A stretch of DNA of 64,000 nt, from the NCBI GenBank assembly GCA_032718475.1, contig JAUCBJ010000118.1, positions 1 through 64,000 of the forward strand, given 5' to 3'. The translations under genes and the position numbers were made by a program. This document shows, piece by piece, positions 37,969-48,525 of the stretch; position 1 is the first letter of the stretch, and each line of letters starts with the position of its first letter. Below the pieces are notes generated by a model that worked only from the letters and a program-made list of their open reading frames with translations, searched no databases and had not been told where the DNA came from. The DNA is from Nemertoderma westbladi. Taxonomy: Eukaryota; Xenacoelomorpha; Nemertodermatida; Nemertodermatidae.

Positions 37969-38783
37969 ACTAGTGTGTTATAGGTACAACCCCCCCCCCC
38001 CCCTCAAATTTTTTTACAAGCTAGTTTTTGCTATTTTTTTTATGAAATGTTCTAGAACATGAGATACATTAAAAAAAAAATGTTCTAGAACAAATATTTT
38101 TTGTTCTAGAACAAATTTTAAAAAAAGCTTTAAAATTTTATTTTTTGTTAGTTATGTTTTATTTAATGTCGAGGAAATTAAATTTTCTAGAATATTCGAA
38201 ATTCTACAGCTAAGAGTTTCATTGGAAGCTTCTACACAAAGAAAACCCATTTTCTGCTCTGTTGGATTTGATCAGAAAATATTACCCGCTGTCTGCTAAA
38301 TAATAAATATTATACAGTATACGTATTCTAAGCATATCATTAATTTCTGAATATAATGACCTCAATACAGTTAATTTTTTAATTTTAATTAGCTATTAAA
38401 AAAATACTAGCTAACCCCTCCCAAACCCATCTTGCCAGCAACGATTAAAAATTATATGAAACAAATTCTAAATAAAAATAAAAAAATAAAATTTTATATT
38501 TTTTGAACTGTTCTAGAATAAAAACTATTTGTTCTAGAACTTTTTTTTCTAGTTCTGAATAGCTAAAATGTTCTAGAACATTATTAAAAAATAAAAATAG
38601 TACCGGTACATTTATTTTTTAAATTTTTTTTTAATTGTTCTAGAACAAGAAATATTTTTTCTAGAACATATATATATATATATTTTTAATAGCTAACGTG
38701 TTCTAGTACATGTTCATAAAAAGAAATAGCAAAAACTAGCTAGTAAAAAAAATTTAAGGGGGGTGTACCTATAACACACTAGT
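37969..38783. mobile_element. Inverted-repeat element rich in TGTTCTAGAACA palindromes
   Basis: Ends ACTAGTGTGTTATAGGTAC in inverted orientation (37969 and 38783), followed on both sides by a C/G-rich tract, AAATTTTTTTTAC-AGCTAG, TTTTTGCTATTT and a series of TGTTCTAGAACA palindromes. Arms exceed 150 bp. No coding capacity. A related fragment lies at 56430-56665. Confidence 0.75.
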
Positions 38784-39412
38784 GCCTGAAAGTGAAATCA
38801 CGCAAATTATTCTATAAATTAAGTTGTTTGTTATTTTCTGATGTCAATTCTAAGTGTAGTTAGATTTTTTGGGGTCCTAATTCCACTGGAAATTTTAAAA
38901 AAATTTGTCTGATCGAGAAAATTTTTATATTTTTGGCCAAATTTTGGTACGAAGAGTGCAAGTAGTCGTCGAATGGAGACATCTTTCTGTTCGAGTTGGT
39001 GATGTATGAGAGGAAGGATGGGCCGAAACTAGATCGTCTGCCGGACTCTGTGCAATGACTAGTTAAAAAGGAGACGTCGTGGATGCGTCGAACCTCCTGG
39101 ACATGCAGGTGATCTATATGGCTATGGCGAGGCCAGGAGGGGTTGTGATTGGTGGAGAATATGGGACAGTGCGGTGTCGTGGCCATGGGGCTGATGATGG
39201 GGCTCATGGCTCATAAGCCAATGGAATGGAAGAAGTTCCGGGAAGAATATAGAGCAGAACTAACAGAGTCGCTGAAGTGGGAGGCAAGATCAAGGCGGCA
39301 AGAATTATATATGTGACTTCTGGATGGTGAATATTTGGCTGTACCAAAAGAGGTAAATCCTACAGGAGGATTGGGTGATGATTGGGTTGATAAATGTCGG
39401 GGTTAGTGACCG
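38784..39412. other. Non-coding stretch, possible coding relic
   Basis: From about 39190 to 39310 a short plus-strand frame is charged and helix-like (WKKFREEYRAELTESLKW), possibly a gag remnant. Nothing identifiable otherwise. The stretch abuts the end of the leftward BEL/Pao integrase relic. Confidence 0.4.
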
Positions 39413-39814
39413 CTATGGGTCATATGTGACTTCAGAAGTGAAGATTGCCCCCCATCGTTTCTCTGTCCCCCTTCCTCGTGTCACGTACATAGGCCCCCAG
39501 TAGTCACATCCACAGTAGATAAAACAGGGTTCGAATGCGGTTATCCTGTCTAGAGGTAGGGGCGCCTTCAGTTGTTTCATGGCTCTGGGGTGTATTTTTT
39601 TACAGGTTATGCATCTAGATAGGATTTTCTTGACTAGTGCTTGTCCACCTATGATCCAAAAACGCTTCCTAACGCTTGCCGCGGTATGCTCTCGGCCTGC
39701 GTGCAAGTTGTGTCGGTGCAGCTGCGTGATGACCATTATGGCCATAAGACCCTCTGAGTGGAGGATTATCGGCTCCTTCATGTCGCGGTCTACCGGAGCC
39801 TGTACAATTCTACT
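39413..39814 (-). pseudogene. BEL/Pao integrase zinc domain and core start
   Basis: Minus-strand frame beginning at the transposon junction at 39814: KEPIILHSEGLMAIMVI, HRHNLHAGREHTAASVRKRF, then a zinc pair (SRCITCKK), LPLDRITAFEPCF, and YCGCDYWGP with the first catalytic Asp, then KRWGAIFT. This is the HHCC zinc domain and start of a BEL/Pao integrase. It continues from the segment at 42694 onward; the two were separated by the hAT-type insertion. The rest of the integrase core is missing to the left. Confidence 0.88.
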
Positions 39815-41062
39815 CAGTGGCGTGGTGGGACCCAGTAAGGGGCCCAGGAAATCCCAAAATAAGGGCCCATACATAAATGCTAGATCACCTCGAATTTTGA
39901 CCAACCCCCCCCTTCACAGCCTCATGCACAAAATATTTTCTAGAAAAAGGCTATTATAAATTTTTAAAGAAACATATATAATGGCACAATTAATCATAAT
40001 AATACTGTATAAGTAGTGATAGGGCAGTACACAATATATTTATTTAAACTTTTGACTTTTTACTGCGAAGTTTCGATTTAGTTCTATTTATAGTTGTTGC
40101 AAAGGCTTCAAAATGTAGAGCTTCCTTCGTAAAGTTTTTCAATTATAACAGATGGTTCAAATTCCTTGGTACAACACCTGTTTAAATTCATCAGGAGAAA
40201 TGCCTCCAAATGTTAGTGAGATTGCATGAAACTTGAAATAGAGGTAGAATCACGCAACTCCTGGGTGGATCGTGGGTGAGTCAGACTTTCAACTATTAGA
40301 GTACAAGTGTTTAAAAAAAGGTCGACATTGCACCAGTTACACCATACACCGCAGTTATTCTTCAACCTTATCTGCCTATAATAGTAACAGTCGTTGTCTC
40401 CTCTAAATCCCGTAATAATTAAGGTAATCGCAACATGAAACGGTGAAACGTGTTATAAGTCCTCGGCTTCGCCTCGGACATTATAACAGTCTTTGGACGA
40501 AATAATAGTTACTCGTATAAAATATCCGTACAAAATAACAAATAACAGTTCAATAAAGATAGTTGTAAAGGGAAAAAATTTACTTTTGAACCCAGAAAAC
40601 GTTTATAGGCAATAAAATAAAAATTAACCAAAAGGTAATACAACATTGTTGCGCGGGTGTTGCCTGCATGTATTTTACACGTTTTTGTGTGGTATTGTCA
40701 AATAATTTACAATAGTTTTTGAGTTATTCAAAAAAATCAAGTCTCCCTTACTCTCCCTAGTGAAGGAAAGCTGGAGAAAGGGATTCCAAATATGTAGAAT
40801 TTCGTTGAAAAATGGCCGACATATTCAATAATTAGGGCGTTCAATAATGTTGCATATAGTGTTGAACCTCTACATTCTTAAAGTGAATTAAGCCATGGGA
40901 CTGGGAGGCACAATAAAACACGATAAAGTGAATAAATAATAAATTAAATTAAAAGCACCGTCACTTAGATATACTGAAGTAGAGTTGATGAATCAGGTGG
41001 AGATTCTATTTAATAAATAAACCATATTCTGGAACATTTTGTTAATGTATGAATAGCTACAT

Positions 41063-41128
<66 letters not shown>

Positions 41129-42685
41129 CTTCCTCAGGACATTGACAGTATATTATATTATATTCATCTTTAAAAATAAAACACAAAGCACAAAAATTAC
41201 TGGACAAACATAATTCAACCACCACCAGCTGTCATTACCCATCACCTAGCAACCGTATGAACACAACAGTAGAATATTGCCTACAGGACTGCAATACCAG
41301 TACTGTCTGCAGCTAATACCTGAATACTGCAGTACTGTAATGAACTAGCCCATCACACCGGATTGCTGTCGGCGTTACTGAGGACGATAGACGTTTCCCC
41401 AACATCGCACCTCACCGGTACATAGCTACATAATAGTATGATTAAAGAGTTATTGCATAGTTGCCCATCTACGTATTGATAAACAAAATGTTCCAGAATA
41501 TGGTGTATTTATTAAATATAATAAAATAATCTCACAGAGGTGCAAAACTATGTAACATTTGAACGATCACATCTCGGCTATTGTTCAACGAAATTCAGAT
41601 TGTGTTACATATTTGGAATCCTTGCATGTCCAGCTTTCCATCCGTACAATCATATCTCAATAACGTTAAATAAAAACTTCGGTATAACTGGTGCAATAAC
41701 GACCGAGGCACCTTTCTTAAACGCCTTTAACTAAAAAATGAGAACAAAAATAACAATTCTTACTCACCCACCCAACCCACGAGGGTCAAATTTCATTCAA
41801 ACCCATTCAGATTTATATAAAAACTATTATTTTTTTGGGGGGGGGGGGGGGGGTGTAGCTGAATAACGACACTATATTCCAGGAAATGGTGTACTGTAAT
41901 CAGGTAGGTGTATAACAATGAGTGTAATATGAAGACTGACAGGACATTGGGAATTAACAGTTATTACATACTATCCAATGACTTCTAGACTAACTGACCA
42001 ATCAGACAACATGTTGACCAGCGTTCTCAGATAAGATTACATCATTTTTAATACATTAGAGTACCTACCTACCTACCTCTATTTCATGGGAGATGACTGG
42101 TATATTGAACTCTGCTGGTGGATGGTCAGCTCAGGTGAAACGAATGCATTCCCAACTATATAGTTATGTACATACACAGCACACAGCATTAGAAGGGAAG
42201 AGTAACAACTCAATATTTACAGACAGACTACTGCTAAAGAAAGGCTGGCCATTATTGGGTAATGAATGAGGCAGGGCATAGAACAGGTGTAGTTGGAGTA
42301 TGTCTCCATCGTGAATTCCATCTGGTCTGGCGGGCTGGCACTAAATGTAACTTCAACACAGTTTGCCTTGCTTGACGCCTGGGAGAATTTTTCAATATAG
42401 AATAATACTGGTATGAGCTCCTATCAACGTTTACTACCCCCCCCCCCCCCCATCATCCTCTCTAACCCTCTTAGATTAGTGCTGTGCTTGGTAACTGCGA
42501 CATGGGGCCTTTATAACTATTGTTTTGGTTTCGTTGCTTATATTTTATTGGAAAAATGTAATACCTACTACTATATTTTTTTATAACATCAATATAATTT
42601 TCTACCACTGGGGGGCCCGAGGGGCCCAGATCGTCAAGGGGGCCCGGGAATTTTCCCGAATAGATGTATGGCCACCACGCCACTG
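39815..42685. mobile_element. hAT-type non-autonomous transposon inserted in BEL/Pao pol
   Basis: Perfect 14-bp terminal inverted repeats CAGTGGCGTGGTGG and a perfect 8-bp target duplication ATTCTACT (39807-39814 and 42686-42693). Eight-base duplications and CAG-starting ends are hAT hallmarks. Both subterminal regions are rich in GGGCCC. No transposase is seen in 2.87 kb; the interior instead holds another inverted-repeat unit around 41010-41516, a T62 tract and G/C homopolymers. Confidence 0.93.
41065..41126. repeat. T62 homopolymer
   Basis: An uninterrupted run of 62 T, inside the hAT-type element. It may be a poly(A) tail of an inserted retrocopy on the minus strand or a sequencing-sensitive expansion. 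Confidence 0.95.
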
Positions 42686-42693
42686 ATTCTACT

Positions 42694-44285
42694 CCCCATT
42701 CGTAGTATATGATTTTCATCCAGGAAGGGATTTAGTTTATATAACGGGCTGGATTTAAGTACAGCTGCTCCACCTCGTAGTTTGTTTAACTCAGTAGGAA
42801 ATTCAATTTCCTGTGAATGTTGCAGTAGTTGCCTTTCTGCCAGCAGACGTTCTCTTACGCTTAGTCTACCCTTTCCCCAACTGTTTGGCATTGTTTTCAT
42901 TATGGAGTCTGAGTAATATTGCAGAGGTCTACGGTGAGTTGTTGCGGTTGTCTCGAAATTTACTTCGTGCTCTTGACGTTCTGCTTAACTAACCAGTGCG
43001 ACTTGCTGCATCCATATTTTATATCTAGAATGCCATGCCACACGTTGGATGGCCTTTTCCAGTTTTTCGTTAGAGTTCAAGATTTTTTCCAATAGGTTGT
43101 TTTCAGCTAGCGGTCTCTTCGTTGCTAACATAACATCTACCTTCTGCTTAGACAGTACAGACTCTTCATAGTCTATGAGATCCTGGTAAGACATTTCGTC
43201 CACTCTCCTCTCGTTGTCTCTTAAGCGGTCGTCTGGTTTAAACGCAGTATGGTCCCCAACCGCTTCCGTGAGTGGGTGATCCACGATTGTATCGTTTATT
43301 AGAGGCTGTAGAACCCAAGACATTGGGTCACCAACATTGTTTGTCCCATTTGGATTACGCAGTTCCGTGGCAGCCAGCGGTTCTGGCTCTTTGGTATCTG
43401 CTGCGTGGTCCTGCTCGTGAACTATCGTACCTTCTTTGATCATGACTAACGCACATGCTTTACGTACTTCTTTCTACTTTGTGTTGGTTCTGGGATTCTT
43501 TTTAGTTGTTTTCGGCGAAAATCTGTTCGTGCCTCCACCGCATTGTCTAGTTCAGGTTCATGTATGTATGGTACGTCGTCCCTTGGGTTCATGTCCCCTG
43601 GCAAGGGGTTTTTCTTTAGCTCCATACCTAGCTCTGGCTGCTTCCCCATATACATGAAGTCTGCTGATGGCCATTCTGTCTGACTGGTTAGAAGAAATTG
43701 TGGCCCTTCACTCCATATCTTGAAGCTTTTGATGAACTCTCGCGGGAATGCACCCCTACTTGCCATATCAGCTGGGTTGTCCTTACCCCTAACGTGGTGC
43801 CATTGGTCTGGTCTCGATACGGATGTAATTTCGTGTACTCGGTTCAGTATGAAGGTGGGATACCTCCTTCCCTCGTTTGCTATATAGTTTAAGGTTGTTC
43901 GTGAGTCACTCCAGTAGTGTGCTTGGTTGATTTTAATATCTATTTCCTCCAGGATGGTTCTTGCAAGTTGGATTGCTAAAACGGCAGATTGGAGTTCCTT
44001 CCTTGGTATTGATATAAACTTGTAGTGAGATGTCCGTGTTTTCGAGGCTACAAAGGCAGTCATAGCTGTGCACTCCAGCTCATCAAGTTGCTCAGTCAGC
44101 ACTGGCTCTAATGGTATAGGTTCCTTCATCATCAACTTCCTTAAATACGCTACTGCTCCATAGCCAGTCTCACATGCGTCGCAGAATGTATGCAGCTCTA
44201 TCGAATCTGAGTCATCCCTATCTGGAAAATACGGTCTTGCAAACTTGACTTGATTGACTAGATGCAGGGGTGGCAGGCAGATGAT
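42694..44285 (-). pseudogene. BEL/Pao pol: RNase H-like domain to pre-integrase region
   Basis: Reading leftward: FARPYFPDRDD and ELHTFCDACETGYGAVAYLR (RNase H start), VASKTRTSHYKFISIPRKEL, AHYWSDSRTTLNYI (catalytic Asp-Ser), QWHHVRGKDNPADMASRG, then an acidic linker, and RERLLAERQLLQHSQEIEF to LNPFLDENHILRMGSR just before the hAT insertion. These are diagnostic BEL/Pao segments in the right order. Frames change near 43445 and elsewhere, so the gene is inactive. The reverse transcriptase core and LTRs were not found. Confidence 0.88.
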
Positions 44286-45258
44286 CTGATGCAGGCAGAT
44301 GATCTGCCTGATGCAGGCAGACGCTATGGGTCATATGGGTAAAACTGTGAGGACCTGGCGAATATATCTCCCCGTAGATAATACACCAGGCGAGTAGCGG
44401 CCCACTGGTTGGCTTGGATCTCCAGCCCGACTGCCCGATGTGCCGTGCAGCAGCCTAGAGTCAGCGCAGCGTCACTGGTTCACGCGCACGAATTGTGAGG
44501 CTGGGGATGTGTTTGGTTCAAACTCTTACAGCGGGCTGCTAGGGATCTGGCTATGGGGATAAGGATGTGAAAATTGCAGAGTGGTTCATTGTATAAAAAT
44601 GTATCTATAATATCTTATAAGCAGAATAAGCCTAGACACTAATGTCCCACATTTACATTTACAAACATAACAATATTGAAAATAACAGAAAGGTGACTTA
44701 CCGGCATTTAATAATCTGCACAGCACAATGAAAACCCAGCACAACAGACAAGAGAGACACGGCTTCCAAAGTTTGTAATTTATTAGATTCTCCAAACTGC
44801 TCACGCTGACAAAGAGATAATAGCACCATTGAACAACAGAACTGCATTTGAATATAGTTCGGGCGTGCGTGAGCGCTTGCGTGAGCGCGTGCGGTAACCA
44901 AATTAAGTGACCGCTATGACTGTAGGCCTTAGATGGCCAACGTACTGCACTGCTAAATAGATGACAGCACAAACCGACAAGCTATCTACCTACATACTGA
45001 CAACGTGAATTAATGACACCTGAGAAATAGAGTATACTATACTTATGGGAGCTACTCTGTACAGGGGTCAACCTGTTGTATGAAGTGTAACATTAAACTA
45101 AGTATAAACCCCTGCTATTTGCTCGGCTATTAATTATCGAGTTTGTTAGGCGCCGGAACCAAAGCTAAAGGCTACCTCTAATCAGAGCAAATATAATCGC
45201 ACGATAATATTATGGGCCTAGGATTTCGTTGCTAAGTAGATATCACCAGTAAATATAA
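44286..45258. other. Non-coding stretch
   Basis: Begins with three GCAGGCAGATGATCTG-type short repeats (44271-44325). ORFs on the minus strand at 44586-44972 show no family features. Nothing else recognised. Confidence 0.5.
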
Positions 45259-46507
45259 ATGGAATACATATTAGTTCGCGAAAAGCTTATTGGAGAGAGG
45301 ATGGACAATACAATAAACGTGTTCATGACAGTGGTCATTGGCAGACAGCCGACGGCATTTCTACTTGCAGGATCACCATTGAACCACAGGAGAGCATTCA
45401 AGGTAGCTCTCGAAGGTCTAGTAGACCACCTGGCATGGAAGGGTGAGCCGGTATATTATAACACCTGGCATCTTATGGACAAAAGCATATATACTCTGGG
45501 CCAAAGATGGGCAAAGGAGGAGGCGGAGCAGGAGGAACTACGGAGGGAGGAAGAAGCGGCCAGGAGGGACGCAGGAGGAATGGAATGGGCAGAAGAATAC
45601 GGATTCGGCGAGCAGAACCTGGACGAGTTGGAATTAATCTTGGACATCTCAAGCGAGTATCAGAATCAGGAGGGAGAATGGTGGACGATGATGGGCTATC
45701 CAGAGGAGACACCAACTCAATCAACGTATGGGGCACAGAGCAGTATGCCGATACTGTGAGGGTGCGAGGGTGATTATAGGAGGAAGAAACCGAGGGCGAC
45801 TTCGAGTGAAAGGGGGGGTTTCAGGCGGGAATTGACTTGAAGAGTATTATAAAGAAATAGGATTAGGGAGTTTGGCAATACCGGATCTGGAACCACCCCA
45901 AGGAGAGAGGATGGAGGAGGATGAGTTCGGGGAGGTGCCGCTGATTGAGAGGATAGGATGAGCAGATACGGATTGGGTAGATAGAAGATCGTGATGGCCA
46001 GTGGGGCGAGGAGTTTCTGGGACATCCCAGCCAAATGGTCCTGGGAACACAAACTGGCTCTTGACGTCCCGTCAGCAACGATCATGTTGGGAGAGCAACC
46101 AGGGATGGCACCGCCTGTTTTATTTTATAATTGCTACTGAGGGAAGAGGCCGAAATCGATGTGGGTCTGAACAGGGCTGTGGGTATGTTTACATACCACA
46201 AGCTCCATAGGCCCAAGCGAATGGGTATGCAGAAGGACCAGTTCGGAGGCAAACAAGGATAGATGGGTGCAACTATTGTGGGCAACATACCCATCAGAGA
46301 AAGAACTGTTTGTACCAGTTCGATAGGGGGGCGAGATGTACATATTGCCGCAAGACAAGCCACACCCTGGGTGTGTGTCTGGAGTTGCATAACAGATGCA
46401 TGAAGTGCAGCTTCCGCGGCCTCTACGAGAACCACTGCTACAGCAGTAACAGCACTAGACAACAGCACTTTAGACGCGCAATAGGAACCTGCTTTAGCTT
46501 TTGCTAA
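45259..46507 (+). pseudogene. Decayed gag-like gene with CCHC zinc knuckles
   Basis: The first frame (45259-45759, 166 aa) is acidic and helical in its second half (QRWAKEEAEQEELRREEEAA), with a possible folded part before it (WKGEPVYYNTWHLMD). After several stops, a frame at 46211-46507, preceded by a TAG at 46208, encodes two perfect CCHC knuckles (CNYCGQHTHQRKNC and CTYCRKTSHTLGVC) and a third imperfect one. Zinc knuckles behind an acidic helical domain are typical of retrotransposon gag. An AATAAA lies at 46511, just after the stop. The first frame being so long and clean leaves room for a domesticated gene. The element type is not identified. Confidence 0.6.
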
Positions 46508-46512
46508 AGAGT

Positions 46513-47472
46513 AAATAAAGGTTTTGGGTAGTTATGGAGTGTTGTACATATTTAGTTTATTTATTATTCCCCCCCCCCCCCCCCCCTCCCCCCCAACTTA
46601 CAGGTGGTGTATAAATACGAACGAACATAGTCCAAATTAAGATACGAGATACACATTTCTTCATAATAATTATAATTACGAGATTAAGTTAAATATAATC
46701 ACCATTAAAAACTCAATCACCAACAAATTCAATATAAATCAACATCAAACAAATAACACCAACAACATGTAATGATTACGACGAGCCAGGCGGGATGCAT
46801 ATCGTCCCTTTCATTTTGAAGCCATTTTTGCTGAAATGGAGATTGCTGCATTTCTTTATGTTAAAATGTATTCTGAATCCGATTAACACACTTAGGAGGC
46901 CACACTCCCACGTATAACTGAGATATTTAACGTTTCAAAACCACCTATATGCCAGTTTTGTATAGACCGCATGAGAACGAATTTTTTTTAAAACAACCTA
47001 TATAATACATTTTACTATTATAAATAAGGTAAGGCCAGGAAACGTTGATATTATAAAATAGGAAACAACGAGTCATGAGGTAGAATTGTTGTTTATTATA
47101 ATAGGGGGAGATTTTGATTTATATTTTAAAACTTAATAATCGAATTTTTCTTAAGGGTTTTAATGCTTTTTGAGTAATCATTGTAAAAAATTTAGTATTT
47201 TTTTTTAAACAACCTATATCCCTATACATTGTTTCCTACCTAATATGTTACATAATTCCAATACCAAAACTGTTTTTGTTTAAAATCGTTACATTTAATG
47301 TATTTTTTAAAAGTAAATAAGACCAAAATCCTGGAGTATTACTTGCAAACAAAATTAGAATCAATAATGCTGTTTTGCAGGAAAAGTCAATTTTGTCATT
47401 TAGGGTGTTTGAAAATGAAAGGGACGATATACGGGATGGAGCAGCAATAGACCTTCTCCATGCCGCACATAA
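46513..47472. other. Non-coding stretch
   Basis: AT-rich with a long C tract (about 46570-46592). GGGACGATAT is found inverted near 46805 (ATATCGTCCCTTTCATTTT) and direct near 47422 (AAAATGAAAGGGACGATATA), so 46805-47442 is probably one inverted-repeat element with short ends. No gene seen. Confidence 0.5.
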
Positions 47473-47476
47473 TTAA

Positions 47477-48383
47477 ACCTATTAGTACCGGGCTATAAAA
47501 TCCCCCCCCCCCCCCTCTAATATCTACAAATACATGTTTTACATATAATTTACATTTGAAAATCCCCCCAATTACAGAAAATTGGCGGGAACGTTTGAAA
47601 CTCTCATAACTTGAAAGGCGTTTTTCTCAAAACTTTGTTAATATTTGGTCATAAGACTACTAATTTTCAAAACTCCATATCTCGACAACACTTTATCGGA
47701 TTTGAAATCTGTTTTCAGTGTTCGATTCAGCATAAAAATGTGTATTTGAATCAATAAAAAAACACAAATTTATTCTTAGTAACCGTAGGTCGGTTTCTTG
47801 ACCAAACCTCACAAATTCGGAAGTTACAATTTTCTGCTAATCTTTTTTTTAATATAGGTTTTCTGGGGCGCCGAATCCATTGGAAGAATTTAAAAATTAT
47901 TTGATTTCTATAAATGGCCGTTTTAGTCCTTTACATAGGCATCGAAAAATAGCTTCGAAAAATACAAGTTTGATACGCGTGGTGCAACTCGTATTTATCT
48001 CGAAAAAAGCAAGTTTGAAATTTCTAAATTAATTTATATGAATTCCAACTAATGGAAAACACCAAAAAATCGGTGTAAATCAAAAATATATATGTTACAA
48101 ATCATATGCAAATGTGATTGTTATGTATGAAATCTTAATTTACAAAAACGTCTCAAAAAATGCCACAAGTAAGGTTAAAAAATGGTGCTACAGTATAACT
48201 CAAAAACTACCCAATATTTTTGAAAACCGTTTTTATTATTAGGAAGACAATAGATGTTTAGGAAAAGTCGTACATTTCCAGAATTCCAACTGCGTTTGTT
48301 TCAGAGTTATATATTAAAAACCACGGGGTGTCATATTGACCCCCCCCCCCCCCCCCCACGCCCGCACCCTGGGTTTAATAAAG
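47477..48383. mobile_element. piggyBac-like MITE, shorter copy
   Basis: Flanked by TTAA at 47473-47476 and 48384-48387. Begins ACCTATTAGTACCGGGCTAT and shares with the longer copy at 56708-58274 its start, the stretch GGTGCTA(CAG)TATAACTC to CCACGGGG, and the closing GGTCATATTGACC-like C tract and GGGTTTAATA end. About 0.9 kb, lacking most of the internal tandem repeats. No transposase. Confidence 0.75.
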
Positions 48384-48525
48384 TTAAATAATTTAACCGT
48401 AAGAGAGGTATTTGGCATACTTTTGTGGGTTTATGGTACAGTAGGAATTCGAAAAGTACAGTAGTACATGTTCCACCCACTAATTATAATTAAATAGCTT
48501 CACTTCGAATCTCTTAGTGAAAGAG

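Noticed and set aside
41065-41126. T62 tract as proof of a processed retrocopy
   Set aside because: No recognisable gene sequence lies next to it in the orientation a poly(A) tail would need.
43436-43892. Plus-strand ORFs in the 43-44 kb region
   Set aside because: Antisense shadows of the BEL/Pao pol relic.
45447-46468. Several overlapping ORFs on both strands around 45.4-46.5 kb
   Set aside because: GC-rich frame shadows of the gag-like reading; only the frame with CCHC knuckles and the long acidic frame have features.
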